From Ruegeria sp. Ofav3-42 (GTDB lineage Bacteria > Pseudomonadota > Alphaproteobacteria > Rhodobacterales > Rhodobacteraceae), in the NCBI RefSeq assembly GCF_022347725.1, contig NZ_JAKRGB010000016.1:62001-126000 (forward strand): a stretch of 64,000 nucleotides of DNA, in the 5' to 3' direction. Of the stretch, positions 33,601 through 38,636 are shown one piece after another. Numbering within the stretch: the first letter of the stretch is position 1; each line of letters starts with the position of its first letter. Under the pieces are notes generated by a model. The model made no database searches and was not told the DNA's origin. It saw only the letters and a program-made list of their open reading frames with translations. A program made the translations under genes and the position numbers.

Positions 33601-36600
33601 GTAAACGGCGACCGGTTCGAGCTGGTGACGCCAGAGGATTTCAATGGACAAATCGTGCTCCGTTACGTGGCAAAGGACGAAAAAGGTGGGGTTTCGGAGG
33701 AACCTGCCGAGATTGTTGTCAACGTTCTGCCCATGCCCGAACTGCCGACGGCCGAAAATGACGAACTGGAAGCAACCGAAGATACTGTTCGCCTGTTCGA
33801 CCTTTTTGTTCTTCTGGCAAATGACTTCGACGAGGACGGCCACGCGATCCGCGTTATTGAGATTGAGCAGCCGCAAAATGGAACCCTGGATATACTGCTG
33901 TCGGAACTGACGCTGATTGCCCCAGGTGATCTGGCCTTGGCCGCCGGTGATACGGTATCTGCGACCCTTGTAAACGGCAATCCGCTGCCGTCCTGGCTGT
34001 CTCTCGATCCGGATACAGGCACACTGTCCGGTTTCGTTCCGCTTGAGGCGACCGGTGCGTTGGATGTCACGCTTACAGTCACTCGCGCGGACGGAACAAT
34101 CGAAGATCCGATTTCGGTTCAGACCACTCTTGATGGAAACCTTGGCGTTCAACTCCGCTACACGCCTGATCCAGGCTTCAACGGTCCGGACGGTTTTGCC
34201 TATACGGTGACAGACGATCAGCAAGGCACCGACCGCGCGGTTGTTGAGTTGCAGGTGGCGCCGGTCAATGATCCGCCGACGGCAGTCGGCGACATTGTCA
34301 GTGTTCTCGAGGACGGCGTTTTGGTCATCGACCCGGCCACGCTTACGGCAAACGATACTGACCCGGACAACGATCCGCTTAGCATTTTGGCAGTTAGTGA
34401 CGCGGTGAACGGAACCGTGCGGTATGAAAACGGTGTTATCACCTTTACCCCAACGGCGAATTTCGACGGCGCTGCCGGGTTCAACTATGTCGTCAGCGAC
34501 GGAACGGATGGCACGGATCAGGGATTTGTGCGTGTCAACGTGATCTCTACCAACCAGAGGCCGGACGCTGTGACGGATAGGTATTCGATATTGGAGGACA
34601 CCCCCCTGACCATCCGTATCGACGACCTATTGGTCAACGACAATGACCCGGATGGCGATCCCTTTACTTTTGTGGGCATTGACAGCACCGTCGATGGCGG
34701 CCGCACGTTCGTTCTGCCCGATGGACAGATACAGTTCGTGCCGGATGGCGACTTTAACGGCGAATTGACCTTTACCTACCGCATTTCAGATGGTCGGCTG
34801 ACAAGCACTGGCAGCGTGGTACTTGATGTCGCCCCGGTGAATGATGCACCACGGTTGATTGCGGACCCGGTTATCAACGGAACCGAGGATGAGCCGCTGA
34901 TCATCAACATGGCCGACCTGTTGGCCAATGATGCTGACATCGAAGGCGATGCATTCTCTGTCACGCGGGTCTATGACGCTGACAATGGTACGGTTTCGCT
35001 TGAAAACGGTGTCGTTACTTTCACGCCACGCGCAGATTACTTTGGCAATGCCGGTTTCCGCTATGTCGTTACTGATGCGCGTGGCGCCGAGAGCGAAGGT
35101 TACGCCAACATTACATTGGCGCCGGCGAACGACCTGCCATTTGCCGTCCCCGACGCTCTGTCCACGAACGAAGATACGCCGCTTGAAATCTCGGCTGCGG
35201 ATCTTCTGGCCAATGACATTGATCCGGATGGCGACACGCTGACGGTTGTATCTGTTTACACCCGTACCACAATTTTCGGTGGGCCAACTTTTGAAACCCC
35301 GCTCACTCAGCTTGAGAACGGAAACTGGCTATTCCACCCGCCCAAGGACGACTTTGGACAAAGCGTTATCTTTTATCGTGTCACGGACGGCAATGGCGTA
35401 CCGGTCGAAGGTTCGGTGAATATTGACTTGTTGCCAACACCCGACGATCCGATCGCGTTCGATGATCGCTTTACCGCAGTTGAGGATCAGCCACTTACCA
35501 TTCTGGCGTCGGCTCTGCTGGGCAATGACCGGGACCCCGATCTAGACCCGTTGAGTATCACGTCGATCACCCCTGAAAACGGTATCAGTATCGATTACCT
35601 GCCAACTGGCGAGATTATCGTCACACCGGCTTCTGATCTCAACGGAACGAAGACCTTTGAATATGTGGTCAGCGACAATACCGGCCGCACAGATACGGCG
35701 ACGGTGACAATCACATTTACAGCCATAAACGATGCGCCTGTAATAGCGGATGTATCTTTGTCTGGTACCGAAGACACCTTGTTCTCGGCCACACTTGACC
35801 CGGCCATTTTCTCGGATGTGGATGGCGATGCGTTGTCCGTTGGTCTGCGCGGTGCCAATGGGACGGAGTTACCGGGTTGGTTGCAGTTCGATCTGACGAC
35901 CTTGACGATATCGGGCACACCACCGCAGGACTTCAATGGCGACGTTCAACTGGAATTGACGGCCTATGACGGCCAGGTTGAAACCATTGCGCCCGTGACG
36001 TTGAACATCACACCGGTGAACGACGCGCCGACAATTGCCGATGTTCAGCTTCAAGCGGTTGAGGACCAGCAACTTGATATCACCTTGAATCCGTCTGATT
36101 TTGCGGATGTGGACGGGGATGACCTGACGGTATCGCTACAGTCCAGGAATGGCAGTGCCCTGCCAGCCTGGCTGTCGTTCGACGCAGATGCCCTGCGCCT
36201 TACGGGCCAACCACCCGCTGATTTCAATGGCATTGTTGAGCTTGAACTCGTCGCGTCTGATGGTGCCCTCGCGGTTACCCGCGACGTTGATCTGACGATC
36301 TCGGCCGTAAATGACGCGCCTCAGATTGACGCGATAGCGTTGTCAGGCGTCGAGGACGAGCCGCTCGACATCGCTCTAGATCCGGCTGCGTTCAGAGATG
36401 CGGATGGGGATACGCTTGCGATTTCTTTGCGCGGTGCAGGGGCCACCAGCTTGCCGAGCTGGATCAGTTTCGACCCTGAAAGCCTGGCCATTACAGGAAC
36501 GCCCCCTGAAAACGTGAATGGCAACGTTGCATTGGAGTTGGTTGCAAACGACGGAAATGTGGAAACAGTTAGGGCTGTCACATTGACGCTGGCTGCGGTC

Positions 36601-38604
36601 AACGATGCGCCGCAAGCGTTCAATGATCTGATCGATATTGGTACCGATGTCACTGTAACCCTGACAGTCGCGGATTTTCTGGGCAACGACATTGACCCGG
36701 ACGGTGACGCCCTGTCGCTTGTGTCAATCACAGGCGGGAGCGGTTTCAACGCTGTGATCGCAGACGACGGCACGGTAACGATCACACGTGATCCACGCCT
36801 CGGCGGTCAAGTCGTCTTCGACTATGTGGTGACCGATGGGTTGCTGCAAAGCAATGGGCAGCTCATTGTCGCTCTAGAAGTCGCCAACCAGGCGCCTGAG
36901 ATCGGTGTTATCAATGCCCTTTATAGCGACGAAGATGCTGAGGTTGATCTGACGCTGCCCGCTGACGCGTTCAGCGATCCGGACGGGGACACGTTGTCGT
37001 TTGCGCTGGCGAGGGCGGGCGGTACGGCCTTGCCGGACTGGTTGGGATTTGATCCGTCGACAATGCGGCTGACCGGTCTACCACCAGTCAATTTCAACGG
37101 CACACTGTCGCTTGAAGTGACGGCCAGCGACGGACAGTATTCGACAACCCGTAGTTTCGATCTTGTCATTGACCCAGTCAACGATCTGCCAACTCTGTCA
37201 GTTCCGCTTTCTGATCGATCCGCAGTCGAGGACACTCCGTTCGAAATCCAGCTGCAGCAGGGTATCTATTCAGATCCCGATGGGGACGATCTGAACTTCT
37301 CGCTGACACAGACTGACGGCAGTGACCTACCGGAGTGGATCACCTTCGATGCGGAAACCCTGACCCTTTCAGGGCAAGCACCGACGGATGTGTTTGGTGA
37401 ATTTGGTCTTCGGTTGCTGATCTCTGACGGTTCGTCAACGATTTCGGATGACTTCAATCTGAATATCACCGGAACGCAGGACGCCCCCGTCCTTGTCAAT
37501 CCTCTACCCGATTATGACACGGATACTTCGGGTGCTCCGCTGCGTACCAACACCCCGTTCTCGATCGTGATCCCGGATGGCGTGTTTTCGGACCCGGATG
37601 GCGAGCCTCTGATGTTTGCAGCCAGACTGGCCAGCGGCGAAGCATTGCCGGATTGGATGGTGTTCAACGGATCCAGCCTGTCCGGCCTTGCCCCGAGTTC
37701 GGCGGCCGGTTCCATTGACATTGAACTGATCGCAAATGATGGCTCTGACACCGTGTCGGACGCGTTCACGCTGACCTTCGAAAGCTTCAACACGGCGCCT
37801 ATCGCAAACGACGACGCCTTTAGGCTCGAAGTTCCCAATGCCCTGCGTCTGGATCCCTCGGCCCTACTGCAAAACGATGCGGACCCGGACGGGGACGCGT
37901 TGAACATTGTCGCAGTTGGCTCAGCGGATCATGGTCAAGTCAGTTTTGAGGACGGCGTGGTTCAGTACATCGCCGACTTTGAGTATGAGGGGACGGATCA
38001 GTTTACCTACACCGTCAGTGACGGTGAAAACACCGCAACAGCTACCGTTTCGGTCACGGTCCAGAACGAGTTCGATGACACTCAGGTCGGTGGTTCCGGG
38101 ACCGATATCCTGTTCGGCTCCAGAGGGGATGACCTGCTGATTGGCGGTGCTGGCGGCGACGTGCTGCTGGGACGGCGCGGCAACGACCATCTTGATGGCG
38201 GGGCGGGGCGCGACCTGCTCTTTGGCGGCCGCGGCGATGATACGCTGATCGGCGGGGCCGGGAACGACACGCTGTTTGGTCAGGGTGGCGATGATGAACT
38301 CATCGGCGGCACCGGCAACGACAGCCTGATTGCGGGCCGTGGGCAGGATACATTCCGGTTTGAAACCGGCGATGGTCGTGACACGATCTATGGTTTTCAG
38401 GGTTCAGTCGCCCGCCGGGGCGGCTTCATCACCGGAGACAATCTGAAACTGCGTGTGGAAGGAATTGACAGTTTTGACGACCTGATCAACACAGCAACCG
38501 AAACCGGGCGTGGTGTGTTGTTTGACCTTGGAAATGGTGACGAGATATTCCTGGCCGGCACAAGATTGGCCGCCCTGGATAGTGATCAGTTCACCTTCTA
38601 CTAA
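12637..38604 (+). CDS. Giant RTX protein (8655 aa) with lipase-like head, self-processing module and cadherin-like repeats
   Basis: One uninterrupted frame of 25,968 bp, starting ATG 12637. Residues 1-250 resemble a class-3 lipase/alpha-beta hydrolase with FRGTDN and the nucleophile motif GHSLGGG (Ser164). A long unassigned region follows. Residues about 1239-1410 match the FrpC-type self-processing module. About 21 RTX/beta-roll modules fill residues 1920-5050, then seven cadherin-like (tandem-95/VCBS-type) repeats, a second RTX block (5753-6245), about 19 cadherin-like or Ig-like repeats (6248-8480), and a final glycine-rich RTX array with a hydrophobic C-terminus ending DSDQFTFY, typical of type I secretion signals. 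The architecture suggests a secreted or surface-held calcium-dependent adhesin, bacteriocidal or lytic factor of roughly 0.9 MDa. The acyltransferase upstream and ABC exporter plus adaptor downstream form one operon with it. Function beyond this is inference. Confidence 0.92.
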   Translation: MSISKELFLSILAMDAYNRGYGAGVYKEDNDDEDGLGSGVVGYANVGQFIPYSDTERREDGFAAVSYTIAYGVDSPFNDSNADNPTKILSFRGTDNKFGSDTSGSDIYNGWIIGAGGEGSEDSLIRAGSQAYHAKKFFEATTERRLNYPAEDHENSRIVLTGHSLGGGLAGLVALNSGSEAVIFDHMPFGVASAALLAELAQSLSEAAGFPNRLDDGLTQSVLSALGLVNPNYKNISAYHVKDEINTYLRNGQAAEYTGKALAFLAGKVPILQGAGVDDALAWLGKAIASGQVSSEENIPSKTELDTFNWSPPIPKTNPGQRHGQALLTTLLFAEELAKTGGEEQIAWREVSNELLSALFREDIGLASGFTEAGELGTSTAAGKMRTAIAYSTLDTAGRLVFGDTGIRAMFDDANELGQLVKGGRIAKSLVPGLAEIAVQFAGAMARQEVDHKRAADQRPEEGVFSFFEDFEKQRYGYENPETADFLLLDLSEELWTIDHREHEGAAELNFDRSEIVGVRRLIQDYYQENPSLLRKALNFIGFSGNETVGELDSDDVKEILEKAYGPAEESDNEKDLVAAFADTVFFKLSDVPLDKADLGSFRLEDLTNIEHVAAYFDANTKDEIRADARSNIIVANTTSMIDPGLGADVVFTTGVDQEIFDTIGDNPDFTLPSGQELPENFNNDTYVGTWNKGGWLERFLNWWEEDEENNTVVYSALEDSRDEGSLGDDGFELLRLETASLNANNDVTTVEIDIRDVNTNRLSRDTLINIERVQLSRRGDEFRVQDSALAAPIYIDFNGFAAGEVSDSDYDEVSFADLSFGIDLVNGAMREADASTDSDRPSNLASVLTVIFAPTELPLLLTGFQPFGGKSPLKLAGFETVEGTDFADNLIFGEIGALAKAFGGWHENDNPLQFGEIDGGKGDDNIVVYNPSIIRAGEQVPDTSLASPDEGAVAKTDLRLTISGGEGDDWLFVSRGEGAIIEGGNGRDWIFNTSFGGEIYGDTQDGRSVDGTDLEGSENSDNIWFWPNTTMRDPAPNDVLKFFGIPLVGGTNDLPLYFGPGVMLDAVTGVSGLATFQSSVYFDYFLPFINYQLTRDEDGKSTLYVINMFSGLADELTGAQSAHELADGTPLYGAMKFENYQDRATFWSAGFRQGAEEDFQNANSLFDLVFAGEGFNPDAAGDLGMLFKNANPYLSIMSLIPGFPGGINRFLPMIDKLLTIAGALNLFVKAARWVDGEDPLILDLDGDGIETLSRDESGVFFDTDGDFFAEQVGWVAPDDGFLVLDLNGNGQIDDISEMFGGVGVSGFEELAQHDENDDGVIDASDSIYSELKVWQDLNQDAQTTADELSSLEDLGIESISLATIELGITTPQNNELLREGSFTRADGSTGNLFDAVLAADQVNTIFRGESGTASWIQGNAISSRGFGQVVNFDIVMSNDFRVGELALQASSAMTTPHLNALVAAAGDTLSQWALTQPLTRELAPVLLDDGGALVDRAIWVEDADGGFWQLASGTAVLTPEGAAIDRPKLSDIMAQSVASGTHWQLEQMFSPSDRSEPLTYREETAYLVEVVEGRAVILDYAVRDGDAWALASGADVTAADGSIIAEPGIGDIAATSPGSGREWRVEEFGHQPLADLPVPTIAINFIDGKAVDYTVLVSDEDGSFYVWARNLDRALELQSKYGTAQDFNLRNYEIDFDTLDEVGSDDDSQFRVELLTPAQFHLAMLLAGLEFQPEMLTASIDEPTGVLSYTVSPEFDTGVAVPDGYVSGIEMMLDLLGPVADQYVSFSRAFAVRMAFQGGLSEFAQGIEYQPDIDRYTATTDYELQPVFEAIFQSTPSGYDAARDYLSDWNEILLQVYPDYLPSGEGNVAGSSISVDQAFIMQMMLPAFEAIPTDLDLRSVMYALSLNENRLRDHDGDATEVLGTTGVDYFHMTEGDQTYKGGQGADFYFLGQNSGSDVIDDVDTGQQDSLRLAGVLSSDVTAVRDGEDLILTIAGRDDVIRIKDQFLGELNPLLTNGSRLDSGVDTIAFGDGVLWNRFQMAIEVSNPQDSNDIVVGSGSGDVLRGGKGNDVLRGGAGGDYYFYNIGDGQDVIGEELDGVSALSQAGFGPIQAGLDFLFFGEGITSDSLRLQRDGDSDDLQIYLLDADGAETGDSLFVEDQFNGVALNLGAIGAAAGFDEEYISPYLIERFVFDNGETLDFEQIAARVIDEAGTSGDDAIYGLVNDNTLDGRGGDDYLTGLEGSDTYVFGRGYGHDVVEDNDLSIKFFGEPTDRLQFKDDLRWSDFDFERDGSSDTLTFRISGTQDRITLTDFLKAGPPFTGLINKIEEIEYGDGTIWSWTKLLQHYVDIAKTDGDDVIYGFSVSDRIDGGAGNDTLIGQGGNDTYVFERGYGEDTIVSEGGFDQVEFNGVNVADVTFSRTDLDLIITINDTGDRLILRDQYVRDDKQVHAVEELHFDDRIMVFTDVNAEDIDLVGTSANETITGSNLTETLDGRGGDDILIGRDGGDTYKFDAGYGQDVIVDAQERAAWQDRRFVPNITPDTVEFGGDITRDNVIFTKDGDDLVVSIENRSDTLRIRDQFASLTTGVELFKFYDQSVISISDVEELLQIAGGNRGDNVIEGLPDQVNELDGRQGDDILRGGDLGDLYAFGAGYDLDQIEERQDEAGVIDRVIFGETVRADSLVVRRNGNDLLINLGNGEDVLTIVGGLAGTTIEEFLFADGSTLTTDDFRDRLLEGDSGDNQLIGFDGRADILAGEGGSDALEGGTGDDIYRFGYGDGADSARDTDGDDRIEFGVGIAQSDVSFAQVGEDFLITLDRTGETLVILKGASSDSSDWIESFVFADGSELTLQAARTLALQARQNSGMDNIDARELPGDVAITPGTGFDSVIMDADTQLIFRPGDGIDRVVLPDSAGDAVIALDDLTVADVEVRVTRIDGDDLTLSFPETGDQIVLVGARTATILPTIAFADGTNWDKSDLLRAVVEQQQSDGDDVLFGTDQQDHVDGGRGDDDIRGGNSDDTYVFRRGDGRDVVSDTGGTDTISLLGYAPEEVSVSRPVANRNELVVRFDGTSDEILLRYDEAMNGIDKLEFSNGTIWTRDQMFASTLNQGTSFDDTIVGTGNNDTIVGNEGYDHLDGGAGHDRFVFRKGDGRDEIEESGSRYETNRLVLPDHHVSDISVIQVENSSYDVLLRLGDGDEVLLIDALYEYSARVTQVEFADGTVWSQNTLIAAMERATVPNAPKIIQGTSGNDTLTGTSASEIYKGIDGSDTYVFARGGGHDRIEGNHDFDIVSKLRLEGFVLADAQFAVSAANPDDLVITFENSDDRIVVENGFYDLSSSGDTYPRVVRDFIFDDGTLDLAEIASAILEANITDGNDVIYSNPVRARIEGGAGDDVIVLGAYNADVVVFNQGDGQDVILSGPIRWTNTLEINGYTPDQVTLARHPVDEDGYIVTFEGTEDRIEVRGRDQDSDPAINRIQFEGGTVWYSSQINSRIQPRPKPGPTEGNDRISGTNDTDTIEGLGGDDLLLPGAGLDTIVYSRGDGVDTIGFDFQGYRLKLNDLNPDDIVLVRSLLPLGRDDRYWEGELRVVGSTDRIWLGEAEIELKEIEFADGTIWGAAEIAAAWMSYEPPEGTTVNISVSPFANEVSSTSADEFFVQGSAEDHYVETTFNYALGDGHDTISSIAFFSEKDAQVNFVDIASNQIEAWLLPFQRDRYDDGRDLVLTFGSAEGSLRIVAAGNERGGTNFGSYTFSDGVTLSLNDLLSMAQNAEQESQRNFEQSFNFERGVQSGSYALFKNIEEGGRPPSPRFAEPDPEDLPDLPVVDLGIPSSEYFDSPSRYVDFEAGDLYFVAEGSEADGTQTVRKLIASEPDLDGFFITTTTGYTRYFSLTDALFDAFEDAESITQAEFDRLNETYAVNETTLKVFEDPLDMTLAEFNSREHSYEYTGTKLYLNIGGTLPDNSDSQRILVGFEPSLSDIQLEFQGGEAATIPLSVALNTALDNGDLYPGEYDRLAKLYLPASPDNISLTLVDVLESELSIQTRGDMVILMIEGREASGSDSGEIFLGAVSNLARVEVVLDGGTTLTGADLIEMIPTPVVTDGNDLIDLAGQEGPLTIDAGKGDDIINASDVGGNGGPIGGPIGGPIGGPDTNVEEVTIVYERGDGNDLIRISNSNSGSATGILDLRGIAPEDVEIISHGRDLLIRIAESTPGAGDGGVLRFIHGYEQESEGFRGGSLEDRPVLKEVLFDNGVIWDHPLIEQKSAPKLGTDGDDFVEVRYNDDVTHFEMGKGDDAVVVYRAGSTFTYSNGDGHDTYVISSIIAAEQILLKGLQPSDLTYERNFQDLIIRIVEDGARNIEAGSITLRDAFLTDDDNQTLVPLLRFDGGDTIQLADEITALTAGAGTAGDDNLQGSTFADTLTGGSGNDILTGRGGSDRYVYARGDGDDEILEAEDGGTDELVLSDINQDSLSFEVTPEGLVLRIAESTPGAADGGSILVHGMFSGGTGDYANGTFGVGIERIVFADNSVLTLGQITSQLLEDQATAFDDLLIGGHGADIIEGGRGDDLLRGAASSDTYIYNRGDGFDRIADSAGSTDVLELRGIDPADVHVRRGVSGDIDVIIAESSVGAGDNGQVTILWNTYGWGIDLIRFDDGTEWDRAEITSQVAVSKPTSGNDVITGSDADDTLFGLGGADLLSGGGGDDTYLYSRGDGADVIVDYESGLNRLEISGYSRDEIEFDRVGAEGDDLIIRLPQGDDQITIRDGLSSVNNPIDEIVLVDSGEVLTIDAVKAILVADQSTEGSDYIVGTSGADTLTGGAGVDLIDGRGGSDTYIFRAGDGDDRIADTGSGNDLLRLPDHAPGDLSYALRAGADSLDLVLLFKDSRDRVILENALASHGDGVERIEFSDGTIWTRDDMRAQAIRFAQTNSSEPVEGFDGDDTFDGSPGDDTLIGGLGSDVYIFHRGDGKDTIVETDNPQQSLDRIELPDFISSEASVARLFKGSDTVVLTFASSPDDSLTITDALAGGRAGVEQIVFSDGVIWAPAILETLLANNAPVVTDDGYFTATSGEALLLDANTLLRNDFDADGDTLTIIAVEGGDSGFAELDAQGNVMFTPNADFYGPTRFSYTVSDGRNGITKGYVDLRVRPVAEARNDDGFEVDEDGFLTIDAVRLLSNDLDGDRMIVSQVFGAGNGNVSLASNGQITYTPNADFNGVDSFTYVANTPEGGRAEAIVTVSVRPVNDAPIAYDNDGFKTAEDVPFQILAASLAFNDDDPDGDPLTVTSVTGNANLDVTLTDDGQILVTPTAYYFGETYFEYTVEDPDGATATARALVTVTPVNNAPDAVDDTFQTVEDNPLIIQTQDLVANDIDRDSDTLSFAGLQGVGYGGQVEVLDNDTILFTPWANFAGTAQFTYRVSDGEGATSSGMFFVEVEAVNDRPVTRADHYTDSAFETILRGTEDVPLEIPVSELMKNDYDVEGFALTFENVSEPANGTIEITDRGTVIFTPEADFWGEATFNYLISDPEGAVSDATVTLFFENVGDAPPVAGSDAITVYEDVPIIIPAEVLLANDTDIDRDPLEIVGWRPLTLSESIIHGSFTGSLERLENGDFQYTPGLNATRESGFVYFVTDNADGTSEGFVDINIIPVNDQPSAIGDDAGSTPLGVPLVVRISELMANDFDVDDAPDITVEERSFQFDAIGTATVGSVEQRDEFIVLRVPDGYSGPVEFTYTIIDNEGVRDTTTVTAVVEDSYGRILTGTSKIDLLIGTDLDETIIGLAGDDIIEAQDGADVIRAGAGADDILAGDGDDLIDGGDDADTIDGGEGFDTVTYAGSNVGVRADLASRLGQGGHAAGDILTNVEGLIGSDWHDTLSGGLADNRIEGGLGNDLLEGRGGSDTLLGGSGEDTLVGGEGGDTLEGGEGSDTADYRGSGEGVTVSLVDGTATGGDAQGDTLTSIENLFGSDQEDALTGSDTENRLSGGRGNDTLRGLGGDDLLSGGRGADHLIGGEGIDTADYTLSAEAVTVDMQDGSAGGGDAEGDEFESIEIIQGSFHDDTIRGDAADNTLRGGRGSDVLDGRDGFDTADFSTADEGVGVNLATGQGTEGEALGDTYANIEALRGSVWDDTFVGGAGDEHFDGNWGDDEIAGGAGSDSYVFGYDSGTDLVIEAGDAADTDRVVLAADIAPKDLSVIREGNDLLLELERDEGFLIDTLRVRDHFLDAESGIEEVVFANGTVWDRDQIDALQRTGRFNAADDIYRLAIEDIEAIIDPTFLIANDVSESADGIELISVSNAVNGTVSITPEGQVSFLGDANFNGDAFFDYTLRDQFGRESTARVEVNVAPVNDAPEGKDDGVFTGTEDTVLRISFAELLGNDFDVDGDPLTIVELTPIFDENGGSVYETLPGFGSGPFSSPGSNGILYGDGTHVYFLPKNDHFGFAGFRYVVADPDGATSTADVELYIEPVNDAPRSRQDKFTIRLERTQEITVESLLENDFDIEGDNFSFDGVHSAVGGTMAFDAASRTISFTPDALGAAGFSYDLIDERGERSTIFVELNVIPLNDAPIANDDGPFTTLEDQILIIDPDDLLANDTDDTDPLDEILFLSGLDRFAENGRVALNDDGMIVFTPRSNYNGDAGFVYQVADGNGGFDLAYVNVTILPSNDGPVLRDDIAQGLEDLPITVIPGEVFGNDLDPEGDVIFFESVSVLGVIQEDYTQRQPVEISYGFDLDQLDNGVVATVELAGGDPLPDGLVFDASTLILSGTWPAEMTEPVDLVVALTNPTDGSLYDYTITVDPTSGLTDGLSLAPRIALFDISAGTFSLQAAGNQPVPSWLDFDADTLQLTRRGDAPADETDPVRLQLRFDPEPQVLPNGTYVHGRQGFAIEIVIDPQSDLDPALNDLFGNDAFFAGQGLYALPLGGQETLEAQSETGAPLADWLGFDPASLTFDGTPPPVFVGTPPVRLNVRDGAVEYAILTELPVDATYTIADSAGFSTIVNGDRFELVTPEDFNGQIVLRYVAKDEKGGVSEEPAEIVVNVLPMPELPTAENDELEATEDTVRLFDLFVLLANDFDEDGHAIRVIEIEQPQNGTLDILLSELTLIAPGDLALAAGDTVSATLVNGNPLPSWLSLDPDTGTLSGFVPLEATGALDVTLTVTRADGTIEDPISVQTTLDGNLGVQLRYTPDPGFNGPDGFAYTVTDDQQGTDRAVVELQVAPVNDPPTAVGDIVSVLEDGVLVIDPATLTANDTDPDNDPLSILAVSDAVNGTVRYENGVITFTPTANFDGAAGFNYVVSDGTDGTDQGFVRVNVISTNQRPDAVTDRYSILEDTPLTIRIDDLLVNDNDPDGDPFTFVGIDSTVDGGRTFVLPDGQIQFVPDGDFNGELTFTYRISDGRLTSTGSVVLDVAPVNDAPRLIADPVINGTEDEPLIINMADLLANDADIEGDAFSVTRVYDADNGTVSLENGVVTFTPRADYFGNAGFRYVVTDARGAESEGYANITLAPANDLPFAVPDALSTNEDTPLEISAADLLANDIDPDGDTLTVVSVYTRTTIFGGPTFETPLTQLENGNWLFHPPKDDFGQSVIFYRVTDGNGVPVEGSVNIDLLPTPDDPIAFDDRFTAVEDQPLTILASALLGNDRDPDLDPLSITSITPENGISIDYLPTGEIIVTPASDLNGTKTFEYVVSDNTGRTDTATVTITFTAINDAPVIADVSLSGTEDTLFSATLDPAIFSDVDGDALSVGLRGANGTELPGWLQFDLTTLTISGTPPQDFNGDVQLELTAYDGQVETIAPVTLNITPVNDAPTIADVQLQAVEDQQLDITLNPSDFADVDGDDLTVSLQSRNGSALPAWLSFDADALRLTGQPPADFNGIVELELVASDGALAVTRDVDLTISAVNDAPQIDAIALSGVEDEPLDIALDPAAFRDADGDTLAISLRGAGATSLPSWISFDPESLAITGTPPENVNGNVALELVANDGNVETVRAVTLTLAAVNDAPQAFNDLIDIGTDVTVTLTVADFLGNDIDPDGDALSLVSITGGSGFNAVIADDGTVTITRDPRLGGQVVFDYVVTDGLLQSNGQLIVALEVANQAPEIGVINALYSDEDAEVDLTLPADAFSDPDGDTLSFALARAGGTALPDWLGFDPSTMRLTGLPPVNFNGTLSLEVTASDGQYSTTRSFDLVIDPVNDLPTLSVPLSDRSAVEDTPFEIQLQQGIYSDPDGDDLNFSLTQTDGSDLPEWITFDAETLTLSGQAPTDVFGEFGLRLLISDGSSTISDDFNLNITGTQDAPVLVNPLPDYDTDTSGAPLRTNTPFSIVIPDGVFSDPDGEPLMFAARLASGEALPDWMVFNGSSLSGLAPSSAAGSIDIELIANDGSDTVSDAFTLTFESFNTAPIANDDAFRLEVPNALRLDPSALLQNDADPDGDALNIVAVGSADHGQVSFEDGVVQYIADFEYEGTDQFTYTVSDGENTATATVSVTVQNEFDDTQVGGSGTDILFGSRGDDLLIGGAGGDVLLGRRGNDHLDGGAGRDLLFGGRGDDTLIGGAGNDTLFGQGGDDELIGGTGNDSLIAGRGQDTFRFETGDGRDTIYGFQGSVARRGGFITGDNLKLRVEGIDSFDDLINTATETGRGVLFDLGNGDEIFLAGTRLAALDSDQFTFY
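16345..16865 (+). other. FrpC-like calcium-dependent self-processing module inside the giant RTX protein
   Basis: Residues about 1237-1410 read D-P-L-I-L-D-L-D-G-D-G-I-E-T and continue with WVAPDDGFLVLDLNGNGQID, DENDDGVIDASD, LKVWQDLNQDAQT and ELSSLEDLGIESISL. This order matches the self-processing module known from Neisseria FrpC, which cuts an Asp-Pro bond when calcium binds. The candidate scissile bond here is Asp1239-Pro1240 (Asp codon at 16351-16353). Confidence 0.7.
18400..27780 (+). repeat. Array of about 21 RTX/beta-roll modules in the giant protein
   Basis: Modules begin near 18400, 18790, 19280, 19700, 20075, 20480, 20855, 21235, 21610, 21975, 22380, 22757, 23150, 23590, 24940, 25440, 25850, 26270, 26650, 27030 and 27430, a period near 390 bp. 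Each has glycine/aspartate nonapeptides (GGxGxDxxx), then Y-V-F-x-R-G-D-G-x-D-x-I, then a segment ending in E-F-x-D-G-T-x-W. Modules 8, 12, 14, 15 and 16 are degenerate. Calcium binding is expected from the nonapeptides. Confidence 0.85.
25036..25080 (+). repeat. Short 12-bp tandem repeat encoding (GGPI)n
   Basis: The codons for Gly-Gly-Pro-Ile are repeated three times, followed by Gly-Gly-Pro-Asp, inside one degenerate RTX module. The third positions differ between units, so it is not a very recent slippage product. Confidence 0.75.
27785..29890 (+). repeat. Seven cadherin-like (tandem-95/VCBS-type) repeats
   Basis: Units of roughly 95-115 residues carry the pattern N-D/N-A-P, then E-D-x-P-L-x-I, then L-L-A-N-D-x-D-x-D-G-D-x-L, then F-T-P-x-A-D-F-x-G and F-x-Y-x-V-S-D. 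These are extracellular stalk domains in bacterial adhesins. Confidence 0.8.
29893..31370 (+). repeat. Second (central) RTX block of the giant protein
   Basis: Dense glycine/aspartate nonapeptides alternate with the longer unit D-T-A-D-Y-x-x-S-x-E-G-V-x-V-x-L-x-x-G followed by G-D-x-L-x-S-I-E. It ends with another GSDSYVFGYDSGTD module. It separates two strings of cadherin-like repeats. Confidence 0.8.
31380..38075 (+). repeat. Long string of cadherin-like and Ig-like (He_PIG-type) repeats
   Basis: About 19 units. The first eleven are tandem-95 type (NDAPxxxDD...EDxPLxI...LLANDxDPDGDxLT). Those from about 35730 onward carry LPxWLxFDxxTLxxSGxPPxDFNG, the pattern of putative Ig/dystroglycan-type cadherin domains. 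Some units near 32.75-33.75 kb are interrupted by longer variable inserts. Confidence 0.75.
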
Positions 38605-38636
38605 GCGACAGTCGTCGAGACGGGAGTTTTCGCCCA

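Noticed and set aside
18400..38600. Regular repeats that might be taken for a CRISPR array or satellite DNA
   Set aside because: The repeats are protein modules in one continuous reading frame; units are 90-130 codons and diverged at DNA level, with no short constant repeat and spacer pattern.
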